A stretch of DNA of 64,000 nt, from positions 280,501 through 344,500 of the forward strand of contig BPKO01000002.1 of the NCBI GenBank assembly GCA_026005175.1, in the 5' to 3' direction. Both the position numbers and the translations under genes were made by a program. The notes under the pieces are model-generated. The model was not told the DNA's origin, made no database searches, and worked only from the letters and a program-made list of their open reading frames with translations. The stretch's first letter is position 1. Every line of letters starts with the position of its first letter. Source of the DNA: Candidatus Tectimicrobiota bacterium (GTDB lineage Bacteria; Tectomicrobia; Entotheonellia; Entotheonellales; Entotheonellaceae). Below are positions 54,672 to 64,000 of this stretch, one piece after another.

Positions 54672-55903
54672 CCGCCCCGCTTTCTTTGTTTGCCGGCTTT
54701 GGCCTCGAACTCGAGTACATGGTGGTGGACGCCACCACCCTCGAGGTGTTGCCGGTGGTCGACGACCTCCTGCGCGCCGTGGCCGGAACGTATACCAACG
54801 AGGTGGCGCTGGACGACATTGGCTGGTCCAACGAGCTGGTGTTACACGTCATTGAGCTCAAAACCAACGATCCGGTGCCGGCGCTGGAAGGCTTGCCCGA
54901 GCGCTTCCAGGCGCACGTGCGGCGCCTCAACGCCCTGCTGGCACCGCGGGGCGGCTGCCTGCTGCCCACGGGCATGCACCCGTGGATGGACCCGCGTCGC
55001 CAGACGCGCCTGTGGCCGCACGACGGCCGCGAGATCTACGCCGCTTTCCACCGGCTCTTTGACTGCCGCCGCCACGGCTGGGCCAACTTGCAAAGCGTGC
55101 AGCTCAACCTGCCCTTTGCCGACGATGCCGAGTTTGCCCGCCTGCATGCCGCTGTGCGCTTGCTGCTCCCGCTGCTGCCGGCGCTGGCCGCCAGCTCGCC
55201 GCTGGTGCGCGGGCGCCTGCGCGGCTGGCTCGATATGCGGCTCTACTTTTACAGCCGCAATGCCGCCCGCTTGCCGCTCGTCACCGGGCAGGTGATTCCT
55301 GAACCCGTCTACAGCCGGCAGGCCTACGAGCAGGAGATCCTGCAACCCCTATACCGCGCCGTTGCTCCGTACGACCCAGCGGGCTTGCTGCAGCACGAGT
55401 GGCTCAACGCCCGCGGCGCCATTGCCCGTTTTGACCGCTCCGCCATCGAGATCCGCGTCCTCGACGCCCAGGAGTGCCCCCTGGCCGATTTGACCCTCTG
55501 CCACGCGGCGGTGGCGGTGCTGCGCGCTCTGGTGGCCGAACGCTGGCTACCCCTGGCCGCCCAGCAGGCCTGGCCCACGGCTCCCCTGCACGCCTTGCTG
55601 CAGGCCACCATGCGCCACGGCGAGCAGGCCCGCATCTGCGACCTTGAGTACCTGCGTGCCTTTGGCTTGCCGCATCCCTGTACGGCCGGCCAGCTGTGGC
55701 AGCACCTGTGCACCACCCTCGGGCTGCTGGCCGAGGACAGCCCCTGGGCGCCGCCGCTGCGCACCCTGCTGGCCCACGGTCCCCTGGCCCGTCGCTTACG
55801 CCGTGCTTTGGGTGCCGCCCCCTCGCGCGAGCGCATCCGCGCCGTCTACCGGCAGCTGGCCGCATGCTTGCACGAAGGCAGGCTCTTCATCCCTCCAGCC
55901 TAG
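54668..55903 (+). CDS. GCS2-type carboxylate-amine ligase (glutamate-cysteine ligase family 2)
   Basis: 411 residues. FAGFGLELEYMVVDATTLEVLP is the Mg/ATP-binding start of the GCS2 family, HVIELKTNDPVPALEG gives the second metal site, and RFDRSAIEIRVLDAQECP matches the substrate end. It should form a gamma-glutamyl or similar amide with ATP. Its start overlaps the RimK-like stop by four bases (ATGA). It is the last gene of the cluster. Confidence 0.88.
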   Translation: MTAPLSLFAGFGLELEYMVVDATTLEVLPVVDDLLRAVAGTYTNEVALDDIGWSNELVLHVIELKTNDPVPALEGLPERFQAHVRRLNALLAPRGGCLLPTGMHPWMDPRRQTRLWPHDGREIYAAFHRLFDCRRHGWANLQSVQLNLPFADDAEFARLHAAVRLLLPLLPALAASSPLVRGRLRGWLDMRLYFYSRNAARLPLVTGQVIPEPVYSRQAYEQEILQPLYRAVAPYDPAGLLQHEWLNARGAIARFDRSAIEIRVLDAQECPLADLTLCHAAVAVLRALVAERWLPLAAQQAWPTAPLHALLQATMRHGEQARICDLEYLRAFGLPHPCTAGQLWQHLCTTLGLLAEDSPWAPPLRTLLAHGPLARRLRRALGAAPSRERIRAVYRQLAACLHEGRLFIPPA

Positions 55904-55969
55904 CCATGCCTGGACTTGCGGCGGCGCCTGCGCTACCATTTGAGGAAACTTGCGCGTGAGGAAAGCCGT

Positions 55970-58900
55970 TTGACGTCCTCTTGCCGTTTTGCCTGGTTGC
56001 TCCTCGTCGCTTCCCTGCTATGGGCGCTGGCGGTGGGCGCCCAGGCCCCCCCGCCTGCTCAGGAGGCTGCCCCTGCGGGGCCGGTGCTAGAAGGCCCGCT
56101 GCGGCCCGAAACGCTGGCGGCGCGCCGCACGGCGCTTCAGGCCCGCCTTGCCGCCCTGGCCCAGGCCACCCTGCCCAAGGAGGAGCTCGACGCCACCCGT
56201 GCCGCCTTGGAGCAGCAGCTCAAAGTCCTGGCCGCTCTGGAGGAGGCCTTTGCCCGGCGGGCCACCTACGAGGCGCAGCTCAAGCAGCTGCCGCAGCGCC
56301 TGGCCGAGCTGCAGGCGCAGCGCCAGGCCCTCGAGGCGCAGCCCCCGCCGCGCTTTACCGCCGTCACCGAGGCCCTGCGCGAACAGTACGAGGCGCAGCT
56401 GCAAGCGGTGCGTGCCGAGCTGGAGCAGCTAAGTAAGCAAAACGCTGCCGGCGAGCTGCGCCTGGCCGGCATCGCCAAAGAGCTCGAGCAGCTTGCCCAG
56501 GAGCGGGCACAGCTGGAAAAAGACCTCCTGGCCGCCCGCGCCGACTTGGCCAAAGCCGGCGAGCAGCGAGCATCGCTGCTGGCGCGCGTTGAGCTTCTCG
56601 ACCTGCAGGTACAGCTGCGGCGGGCCCAGGCCGCGGCACTGGAAGCAGAGCGCGAGTGGCTGACCAAACGCGGGCCCTTGCAGGACGCCCTGCTGGCCGT
56701 GGCGCAGGTGCGCCTGCAGGCCTTGCAGCGGGACCTCGACACCATCAAGCAGGCCCTGGGACAGGCGTTGCGCCGGGAGCAGGCACAGCTGAGCACCGCC
56801 GCCCAGGGCATCGAGCGCCAGCTGGAGCAGGCTGCCGACCCTGCGGAGGCCCTGGCCCTGGCGGTGCAGCTCGAAACCGTGGAGATCCGCAAGGCCACGG
56901 CTGCCTACCGCCAGCAGCTCAACCGCGTTGGCGACCAGGTGCTGGCCCAGGAAAAGCTCAACTTGCAAGAAAAGCAAGACGTGGAGCGCCTCACCTCGCT
57001 GGTGGAGAAGTACGCCAGCGGCGAGCGCGTCGCCCAACGGCTGCACCTGGCCTTTACCCGCCTGCGGCGCGAGCGCGAGCGCTTCCGCGACGACCTGGTC
57101 AAAAGCCTGGAAGCCGAGCTGCAAGCGCTGACGGAAAAAGCCCTTGAACTGGACGACCGCCTCTACGAGTTTGACCGCCAGGTGGAGGTCCGACTGCAAG
57201 AGCTGCTGTCGCAGCTGGGCGCCATGGCGCCAGAGAAACGCGAGGCCAGGCTGGCCAGGGTGCGCGAGGCGTTTGCGGCACAGAAAGCGGCCCTGCGCGA
57301 GCAGCAGCAGGTGCTGGCCACCCTGACCCAGGACCTCACCAAGCTCATTACCTTGCACCGCGAGCGCAAGCGCCTGCTCGACGACAGCTACCGCTTTATT
57401 CTCACCAAGCTCTTCTGGCTGCGCGACGGCCAGCCGCTGCGCAGCGCGGTGGTGGAAGCGGCGCTGCGCGGCGCGCTGAGCACCGCCGCGCGGCTGCGGG
57501 CGTTTGTGCACGCCGAGCTTACCACCCTTCTGGCGAGCCTGCTGCGCTCACTGCGCTTTTGGCTCTTGCTGCCTACCGTCTTCGTGCTCTTGCCGTGGCT
57601 GGCGCTGCGGCTGCGGCGCTGGCTGCGCGCCCGCGTGCGCGCTTACATCGACCGCGACATGCGCCAGCAGGCGGTGGGCTACCGGGTGGTGAGCGCGCTG
57701 CTCATGCTGCTGCAGACGACGGTGTGGCCGACGTACATCGCCGTGGTGGTGTGGATCTGGCCGCAGGTGCTGCCGGCCAGCAGCGCCCAGCCCGAACTGG
57801 AAAGCGCGCTCATTGCCGGACTGCAGCTGGGGGCGCTGCTGCTGTGGTTTGGCCTCCTGGGCCACGCCCTCTTCCGCCGCGAGGGCTGGGGGCAGCAGTA
57901 CTTGGGGCTTGGCCCGGAGCTGTGCCGCTTCTTGCAGCGGCTGGTACGGCTGGTGACGCTGGCGGCGCTGCTGTTTTTGGTGCCGCGGCAGGTCTTGCTG
58001 GCGGCGCCGGGGGAAGGGGAGCTGGCGGTCGCCAGCCTGGCCCTGGCCCGCTGCTTCTTCCTGGCCTTCCAGCTGGTGCTGCTGGCCGTGGCCATCCGGG
58101 CCGGCCGTCGCCGCAGCCCGCTGCTGCAGGCCATGCTGGCCCGCAGCCAGGCCCAAAACGGGCTGCTGTGGCGCAACTGGCCGCTGCTGCACGTCTTGCT
58201 GGTGCTGGGCATCGTTGCCATCATTGCCCTTGACGTGCAGGGTTATCGCTATGCCGCCCGCTCGCTGTGGCTGCGCTCCGCCGAGGCGCTGGGGGTGGTC
58301 TTCCTGCTTATGGCGGTATACAGCGCCCTGGGGGCGCTCATCGACCGCCTGGCGCGGCAGCGGCGCCGCCTGGGCGAGCGGCCCCTGGATCCCACCCAGC
58401 CCAGCCGCTGGTCGCTGCTGCAGCAGGGACGCCAGTTCCTGCGCTTCGTGCTGGTGCTGCTGGGGCTGGTGATCGTGCAGCACCTCTACGGCCTCGATCA
58501 AGACCTCTTTGCTGCCCTCGACGCCGTGACGCTCTTTGCCATTGGGACGGGAGACGCTGGCCAGCCGCTGTGGCTCACCCTGGGGGACGTGCTCAAAGTG
58601 GCGGCGATCCTCGGCGGTGCCACTTTGCTGGTGCGCAACTTGCCCGGCCTCTGCGAGGTGCTGCTGTTTCCGCGCCTGCAGTGGGATGCCGGCCTACGCT
58701 ACGCCTTCCTCACCCTGAGCCGCTACGCCGTGGTGCTGGCGGCGCTGTGGTGGAGCCTGGCCGAGCTGCACCTGCGCTGGTCGAGCATCCAGTGGATCAT
58801 CGCCGCGGCTTCCGTGGGCCTGGGCTTTGGCCTGCAAGAGATCGTCAGCAACTTCGTCAGCGGCCTCATTTTGCTCATCGAGCGCCCCATCAGCGTGGGC

Positions 58901-59437
58901 GACTTCGTCGCCGTGGGCGGCCAGGAAGGCACGGTGACGCGCATCACCATCCGCGCCACCACCATCCAGAACCTCGACAACCAGACGGTGATCATTCCCA
59001 ACAAGGAGTTCATCGCCGGCCAGGTGATCAATTGGACCCTGGGCGATACCTACGTGCGCGTCACGCTCAAGGTGGGGGTGGCTTACGGCAGCGACATGGA
59101 GCTGGTGCGGCGCCTGCTCACCGACGCAGTGAGTACGCACCCCAAGGTGCTGCGCTACCCGCCGCCGCAGGTGCTCTTCCGGGGCTTTGGCGACAGCTCG
59201 CTGGACTGGCAGGTGTGGTTCTTCGTGCCCACGCCGCGCGAGCGCTTCAGCGTCGCCCACGACGTGCTGCTGGCCATCGACCGCGCCTTCCGCCAGCACG
59301 GCGTGCAGATTCCCTTCCCGCAGCGCGATCTGCACCTGCGCTCGGCCGACGTTGCCCTTGCCGTGCGCCCCCTCGGCAACGCCCACGAGGTGTCGCCAGT
59401 GGTCCAGACCCCTGCCCAGCAGCCGCCCACGCCGTAA
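55970..59437 (+). CDS. Large MscS-family mechanosensitive channel (MscK/KefA-like)
   Basis: About 1155 residues. A signal peptide (TSSCRFAWLLLVASLLWAL) precedes a long periplasmic coiled coil (about 35-480, rich in Glu, Gln, Leu and Ala). Several membrane helices follow (about 530-960), then an MscS pore and beta domain (ASVGLGFGLQEIVSNFVSGLILL, SVGDFVAVGGQEGTVTRI, TVIIPNKEFI). It opens under membrane tension during osmotic downshift. I chose TTG 55970 since GAGGAAA precedes it and the signal peptide fits; a TTG at 55916 would add 18 residues. Confidence 0.9.
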   Translation: MTSSCRFAWLLLVASLLWALAVGAQAPPPAQEAAPAGPVLEGPLRPETLAARRTALQARLAALAQATLPKEELDATRAALEQQLKVLAALEEAFARRATYEAQLKQLPQRLAELQAQRQALEAQPPPRFTAVTEALREQYEAQLQAVRAELEQLSKQNAAGELRLAGIAKELEQLAQERAQLEKDLLAARADLAKAGEQRASLLARVELLDLQVQLRRAQAAALEAEREWLTKRGPLQDALLAVAQVRLQALQRDLDTIKQALGQALRREQAQLSTAAQGIERQLEQAADPAEALALAVQLETVEIRKATAAYRQQLNRVGDQVLAQEKLNLQEKQDVERLTSLVEKYASGERVAQRLHLAFTRLRRERERFRDDLVKSLEAELQALTEKALELDDRLYEFDRQVEVRLQELLSQLGAMAPEKREARLARVREAFAAQKAALREQQQVLATLTQDLTKLITLHRERKRLLDDSYRFILTKLFWLRDGQPLRSAVVEAALRGALSTAARLRAFVHAELTTLLASLLRSLRFWLLLPTVFVLLPWLALRLRRWLRARVRAYIDRDMRQQAVGYRVVSALLMLLQTTVWPTYIAVVVWIWPQVLPASSAQPELESALIAGLQLGALLLWFGLLGHALFRREGWGQQYLGLGPELCRFLQRLVRLVTLAALLFLVPRQVLLAAPGEGELAVASLALARCFFLAFQLVLLAVAIRAGRRRSPLLQAMLARSQAQNGLLWRNWPLLHVLLVLGIVAIIALDVQGYRYAARSLWLRSAEALGVVFLLMAVYSALGALIDRLARQRRRLGERPLDPTQPSRWSLLQQGRQFLRFVLVLLGLVIVQHLYGLDQDLFAALDAVTLFAIGTGDAGQPLWLTLGDVLKVAAILGGATLLVRNLPGLCEVLLFPRLQWDAGLRYAFLTLSRYAVVLAALWWSLAELHLRWSSIQWIIAAASVGLGFGLQEIVSNFVSGLILLIERPISVGDFVAVGGQEGTVTRITIRATTIQNLDNQTVIIPNKEFIAGQVINWTLGDTYVRVTLKVGVAYGSDMELVRRLLTDAVSTHPKVLRYPPPQVLFRGFGDSSLDWQVWFFVPTPRERFSVAHDVLLAIDRAFRQHGVQIPFPQRDLHLRSADVALAVRPLGNAHEVSPVVQTPAQQPPTP

Positions 59438-59454
59438 GCGCACGGAGAACACGC

Positions 59455-60871
59455 ATGCGCCGCACCAAAATCGTCTGCACCGTAGGGCCGGCAACGGCTT
59501 CCGCGCCGCTGCTGCGCGAACTGATCGCCGCGGGCGCCGATGTGCTGCGCCTCAACTTTGCCCACGGCACGCCCGTGCTGCACCGTGAGCTGGCGCAGCA
59601 CATCCGCGCCGTGGCCGCTGAGTTGGGCAAGCCGGTGGCCATCTTGCAAGATCTGCCCGGTCCCAAGATCCGCCTGGGCACGTTCCAGACGGGCAGCGTC
59701 GAGCTGCGCACCGGCGAGCCTTTTACCCTCACCACCCTGGAGGTGCCTGGCGACGCGCACCGCGCTTCGGTGAGCTATCCCCGCCTGGCCGAGGAAGTGG
59801 CGCCGGGGCCAGAGCCTGCTGCTGGCCGACGGCGCCGTGGAACTACGCATCGAAGCCGTCAGCCCACCGGAGATCCACTGCCGGGTGGTGGTGGGCGGCG
59901 TGCTCTCCAGCCACAAAGGGGTCACGGTGCCCCGCGGTGCCCTGAGCCTGGCCGCCTTCACCCCGCAGGACCAGGAGCACCTGCGGGTCGGCCTGGCGCT
60001 GGGCGCCGATATCGTGGCCCTCTCTTTCGTGCGCTCGCCGGCCGATATCGCCGCCTTGCGCGCTTTTCTGGCCGAGCACCAAGCCGAAGTGCCGGTGATG
60101 GCCAAAATCGAAAAGCCCGAAGCCCTCGACGTCTTCGACGCCCTGCTGGCCAGCGTGGACGCCGTGATGGTGGCCCGCGGCGACTTGGGGGTAGAAGTGC
60201 CGCTGGCAGAAGTGCCGCTTATCCAGAAGCGGCTGGTGCATCAGGCGGTGCAGGCCGCCAAGCCGGTGGTGGTGGCCACGCAGATGCTGCGCTCTATGGT
60301 CGACAACCCGCGCCCCACGCGCGCCGAAGCGGCAGACGTGGCCAACGCCGTCTTTGACGGTGCCGATGCCCTCATGCTTTCGGAAGAAACCGCGGTGGGG
60401 GCTTACCCGGTGGCGGCGGTGCGTGTGATGGCCGACATCGTGGCGGCAGCCGAGCGCCACTGGCTGGCGCAGCGCGGCACAACGTTTTTTGCCACCCCTG
60501 AGACGTGCAGCCCCTCGGCTGCCCTGGCCCACGCCGCCTGCTTGCTGGCCCTAGAGGCACGCGCGGCGGCCATCGTCTGCTGCACGCGCACCGGCCGCAC
60601 GGCGCAGCTGGTGGCCCGGCACCGACCGCGCACCCCCATCGTGGCCGTCAGTCCCGCGGCGAGCACCGTGCGCCGGCTCATGCTCACCTGGGGGGTGGTG
60701 CCGGTGCAGGCCGAGGGGTTTACGTCTACCGATGCCATGCTGCAAGCGGCGCTGGCGGCAGCGCGCCAAAGCGGGGTGGTGCAGCCAGGCGAGCGGGTGG
60801 TGGTGGTGGGCGGCGCCCCCACGGCACCCCCAGGACACACCGACTTCCTGCGCCTGGCAGTGGTGAGATGA
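59455..60871 (+). CDS. pyk: Pyruvate kinase (broken by one base)
   Basis: Starts RRTKIVCTVGPATAS. GPKIRLGTF, VMAKIEKPEALDVFD (catalytic lysine), VMVARGDLGVEVPL (metal binding) and VATQMLRSMVDNPRPTRAE are intact. An extra C at 59809-59810 shifts the frame after LAEEVAPG. Corrected length is 471 residues, normal for the enzyme. It transfers phosphate from phosphoenolpyruvate to ADP. It lies 17 bases after the channel gene. Confidence 0.95.
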
Positions 60872-60896
60872 CCTGGCAAGGAGACCGATGTGACAG

Positions 60897-62229
60897 ATGA
60901 TGCCTATTCCTGGCATCCATATCCGGGGTGGTCTGGGCTGCTGGCTACTGCTCGCCCTGCTTCTGAGCGGCGGTGAAGGCTTGGAGGCGACGGCGGCTTC
61001 GCCGCTGGGGGAGCAGGTGGCCGCGCTCGCTGCCCGGGCGCTGGCCGGAACGTGGGTGGCGCCGGTACCGGGTGGGCGGCTGACCTTGCAGCTGCACGAG
61101 GATGGCCGCTTTTCCCTCGACGGCCGCCAGGGGACCTATACGCTGCACGAGGGAAATCTGCAGCTGCGCTTTGCCACTGCCGAAGTCACCTACCGCTTCG
61201 AGCTCAGCGGCCAAGTGCTCAAGCTCACGGGCGGCGATTTGCCCCAGCCCGTGAGCTTTGTCCGGCAGCCACGCCTGGCGACTTACTGGAAGGGCCTGTC
61301 GGCTCGCTCTGTGGTGGCCTTGGGTACCAAGCTCTACCGCCTGCTCACTCTGGCCGCCATCGTCCTGCTCAGCGTCTGGGTCCTGCGCGGGCTGCGCGCC
61401 TTGAGCCGCTGGCTGATCTTTTCGGACTGGGGGGCCACTGCGCTACTTCTATCGCCAGCACAAGCAGCGCGCCATGACCCTTCACGCCATCGTCCTGAAT
61501 CTGTGCAAGTATTTCGTCTACTTCGTGGCTATCGGCTTTGCCCTCAGCGAGCTGGGGGTCAACTACACGACGTACCTCGCCTCTCTCTCGGTGCTGGGGC
61601 TGGCCATTGGCTTTGGCTCCCAGGGGCTGGTGCAGGACATGGTGACCGGCTTTTTCATTCTCTTTGAAGGGCAGTTTGCGGTGGGGGACTTGGTGGAGAT
61701 CGCCGGCCAGACGGGCATCGTCGAAGACCTGGGGCTGCGGATGACTCGGCTGCGCAACTACTTGGGGCAGACGGTGGTGATTCCCAACCGCAGTATTGCC
61801 GTCGTGGGCACTTACACGCTGGGCGCGCAGCAGGCTTACGTGGACGTGGCCATGCGCAGTGCGGAAGCCGCGGCCCAAGCGGCGCCGCTGCTCCAGCAGG
61901 TGGCGACCGAGGTTGCCCGCCAGTTTGCGGGCGTGGTGCTGCAGCCGCCGCGCGTTCTGGAACCTCTAGTGCTAGAGACGGGAGAGCGCTTCCTCCGCCT
62001 GCACCTGGGTATCTGGCCGCAGCAGCCCTGGGTCGTCGAACAGCAGCTGGTGCCACGCCTGCGTGAGGCCTGCCAGCGGGCCGGGATCGAGATTCCGGGT
62101 GATCGGGTGGTGGTGTTTTACCGGCCGCGCGAGGCCCGCCCGGTGCTGCCGTGGTCGCGTAGCCCGCGGGCGGCCGGGGCGACAGAACGCGCGTCGCCCC
62201 GGCCCGCGCCTGAGACGCCCCAGGCTTAG
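60897..62229 (+). CDS. MscS-family small mechanosensitive channel (broken by one base)
   Basis: A signal-like start (GGLGCWLLLALLLSGGEGL) and a periplasmic beta domain of about 100 residues (LAGTWVAPVPGGRLTLQL) precede membrane helices and the MscS domain. The MscS part is VLGLAIGFGSQGLVQDMVTGF, FAVGDLVEIAGQTGIVEDL and QTVVIPNRSI. An extra G in 61429-61434 breaks the frame at FSDWG. Corrected length is about 443 residues. It follows pyk by 25 bases. Confidence 0.85.
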
Positions 62230-63216
62230 CCGCTAGGGGCTCCGGAGGTAATAGGCCGCACCAGGATTTCCGTGCGCCGGTTGCGGGCCCGCCCCTCGCG
62301 GGTGGTGTTGGGCGCGACGGGTTCGGCCTTCCCCTTCCACTCCAGGGTGATGCGGTTGGGCGAGATGCCCTGCGAGGTCAGGTAGTCGCGCACCGCCTCG
62401 GCCCGCCGCTGCGACAGCCGCAGGTTGTAGGCGTCAGAGCCCGTGGCGTCGGTGTGGGCCACAATATGGGCACGCAGCGAGAGGTCGTAGCGCATCTCGC
62501 GCACCACGGCGTCGAGATCGCGAAACGCTTCGGGATTGACCAGCCCTTCCTGAATCCGGTAGCGGTCGACCCGATGATACACCACCGCGCGGCGCTGGAC
62601 GGCCACCGTGGCCGTCGTGGTATCCGAGCCCCCACGCCCGTCTTCCACGGTGAGGCGCACCGTGTAGAGGCCGGCCTGGGCGTAGCGGTGGGTGGCCATG
62701 GGGAAAGAAAAGCGCGCTTGCGCCCCATCGCCAAAGTCCCAGATATACGTGAGCTTGTCGCCATCGGGATCCGCCGACGCGGTGGCGTTGAAGGTAAGCA
62801 GGGCATTCACCTCTCCCTGTGCCGGCGCCTTCAACGCTGCCCGTGGCGGCTGGTTGGCCGGCGGCGGTGGGGGGGGTGGTGGCGGCGGGGGGGGGTGGCG
62901 GCGGGGCTGCCTGCCGCTCGGCCATCAGCGCACCAAGGTCGGCGATGATGGCGCGCGCCATCTCCGAAGCCCGGACATCCTGGCAGGAATAGAAAACCCC
63001 ACGGGCTTCTCGGTAGCGCTTTTCCAGCGCCGCCAAGTCCTTGGGAAAGCGCTCGGCGGCGCCGGCCTGCTTGGCCTGATCCAGCGCTTGCCGTGCCTGA
63101 CGCAGGTCCTGTATCGCCTGCAGCGTCTGTGGCTCGCGGATGGCACAGCCGGCCGCCAGGAGCAGCAAGCAGCCCACCGCGCCCAGAAAGCAACTGCGCA
63201 GCGTTGGTCGTTTCAC
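62226..63216 (-). CDS. OmpA-family lipoprotein with PKD domain (broken in a proline linker)
   Basis: GTG 63216 follows GGAGGACGAT. A lipoprotein signal peptide (FLGAVGCLLLLAAGCA) leads into a helical repeat region (QTLQAIQDLRQARQALDQA) and a proline-rich linker. A PKD domain (FNATASADPDGDKLTYIWDFG) and an OmpA peptidoglycan-binding domain (NLRLSQRRAEAVRDYL, GRARNRRTEILV) follow. The frame shifts within long G/C runs at about 62866-62899 that encode the proline linker. It probably ties the outer membrane to peptidoglycan. Its 3' end overlaps the MscS gene by four bases on the opposite strand. Confidence 0.85.
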
Positions 63217-63415
63217 ATCGTCCTCCTTCCCGCGATACCGTGGCCTCTGTCCCTGAACCGCCTGCCGGCTTCTCTCGCACGAAGCGGCCCGTAGCACACT
63301 GTCCCAGAAAGCCATATGGAAACCCAGTGGGGCTTGACGGCGGCACTGTCCTGCTTTGCAGATAAGGACAGCCCCTCCACAGGGGGTACAGAGAGGCGAC
63401 GGCAAATTTTTTACT

Positions 63416-63443
63416 ATCTTAGCACGCCCATGCTGCGTGTCAA
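63416..63443 (-). promoter_or_regulatory. Sigma-70 promoter of the OmpA-family lipoprotein gene (minus strand)
   Basis: On the minus strand, TTGACA (63443-63438) and TAAGAT (63421-63416) have a 16-base spacer, a strong match. The leader to the GTG at 63216 is about 190 bases. This promoter and the hairpin at 63450 account for most of the gap 63217-63523. Confidence 0.6.
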
Positions 63444-63449
63444 GCAAAA

Positions 63450-63468
63450 CCGCCACCGCCGGTGGCGG
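63450..63468 (+). promoter_or_regulatory. Palindrome next to a TATACT box ahead of the CorA gene
   Basis: CCGCCACC (63450-63457) pairs with GGTGGCGG (63461-63468). A -10-like TATACT follows at 63481-63486, and the ATG is at 63524. The palindrome occupies the -35 area, which suggests an operator or an activator-dependent promoter. Confidence 0.4.
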
Positions 63469-63523
63469 TGCGAAATGGTGTATACTCTGCTCGCGGCAAG
63501 TACCGTGCGGAGGAGGAGCGAGC

Positions 63524-64000
63524 ATGGTCTGGCGCAAGCGCTACAGTCCCCCGGGCACCCCGCCCGGCACGCTGCGGCCCCCGGAAGTGCCGCAGCCGGT
63601 GCGGGTGACGGCCATCCACTACACGGCCGAGACGTACACCGAGCAAGAAGTGGCCGACGTCGACGCCTTTCTCAAAGACGTGCCGCGCCAGGGCGTCTTG
63701 TGGCTCAACGTTGACGGCCTGGGAGACGTGGCGCTGCTGGAAAAACTCGGGCAGCACTTTGGCCTTCACCCCTTGAGCCTGGAAGACGTGCTCAACGTGC
63801 CGCAGCGCCCCAAGCTCGAAGACTACGAAGCTTACCAGTTCCTCGTCATCCGCATGGCCATGGTACAGGACATGGCCGATTTGTCGGGGCGCACCGAGCA
63901 GGTGAGCCTGTTTCTGGGTCCCACATACGTGCTCACCATCCAGGAACACTATGGCGACGTCTTTGAGCCGGTGCGGCAGCGGCTGCGTCAGGCGCGGGGC
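63524..64000 (+). CDS. corA: CorA-family Mg2+/Co2+ transporter (partial, 5' part)
   Basis: The first 159 residues, up to the window edge, match the cytosolic N-terminal domain of CorA. The segments are VRVTAIHYTAETYTEQEV, VLWLNVDGLGDVALLEKLG, HPLSLEDVLNVPQRPKLED, FLVIRMAMV and TEQVSLFLGPTYVLTIQE. The membrane helices and GMN motif lie beyond the window. AGGAGGAGCG precedes the ATG. Confidence 0.88.
   Translation, partial: MVWRKRYSPPGTPPGTLRPPEVPQPVRVTAIHYTAETYTEQEVADVDAFLKDVPRQGVLWLNVDGLGDVALLEKLGQHFGLHPLSLEDVLNVPQRPKLEDYEAYQFLVIRMAMVQDMADLSGRTEQVSLFLGPTYVLTIQEHYGDVFEPVRQRLRQARG

Overview
The window is a GC-rich (roughly two-thirds G+C), densely coded stretch from a Gram-negative, respiring bacterium. 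The Gram-negative assignment rests on an outer-membrane porin tail, an OmpA-family lipoprotein, DksA-type and sigma-54 regulators and a tri-part mechanosensitive channel. Two haem-copper oxidases (an A-type with four subunits and a ba3-type), citrate synthase, 2-oxoacid:ferredoxin oxidoreductase, GAPDH and pyruvate kinase indicate a flexible aerobic/microaerobic central metabolism. A proteobacterial or proteobacteria-like host, perhaps thermophilic, is my best guess; I cannot name it. Many conserved genes are split by a single extra or missing base in a G, C or T/A run, so the assembly appears to carry homopolymer errors. I annotate those genes as single broken CDSs.

Layout. 1-4.8 kb: porin end, CPA1 cation/proton antiporter, a decayed insertion element, citrate synthase, and a TlpA-like thioredoxin whose first catalytic cysteine codon is TGA, followed by a SECIS-like hairpin (selenocysteine candidate). 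4.9-8.3 kb: A-type cytochrome c oxidase operon. 8.5-16.5 kb: universal stress proteins and a kinase, GAPDH, an orphan NtrC-type regulator and the ba3 oxidase. 16.4-22.9 kb (minus strand): a seven-gene run of NAPRTase, DksA-like protein, bacterial eRF1-like factor, HPF/cold-shock fusion, archaeal-type methionine adenosyltransferase, RMD1-like protein and riboflavin synthase. 23.3-28.2 kb: glycosyltransferase, FtsH, oligopeptide-type binding protein. 28.2-35.6 kb (minus): Liv-type ABC transporter followed by a K+/H+ antiporter, DUF211 and a VIT-type transporter. 35.8-41.8 kb: glutamate dehydrogenase, a receiver protein, a glycine-zipper lipoprotein, MarC, KorAB. 41.9-46.6 kb: broken MFS transporter, small secreted protein, and an NtrC-type two-component pair. 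46.9-55.9 kb: a collinear nine-gene cluster (lysine aminomutase, YkgJ-like, two ATP-grasp ligases, GNAT, membrane transporter, C39-like peptidase, RimK-like ligase, GCS2-like ligase). 56-64 kb: MscK-like channel, pyruvate kinase, MscS channel, OmpA lipoprotein, CorA start.

The most interesting signal is regulatory. Excellent sigma-54 promoters (-24/-12) lie before the first universal stress gene, gapdh, the glycosyltransferase, the NAPRTase operon (opposite strand), a small secreted protein and the aminomutase cluster. Three of the upstream regions carry tandem dyads of the form GACA-N3-TGTC with centres 20-21 bp apart. A second region carries a different dyad, TCTCA-N3-TGAGA. Two NtrC-type activators lie in the window. 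I infer a sigma-54-driven stress or dormancy regulon linking ribosome hibernation, stress proteins, glycolysis and a high-affinity oxidase, and a separate sigma-54-driven amidoligase cluster that may build a beta-lysine-containing small molecule.
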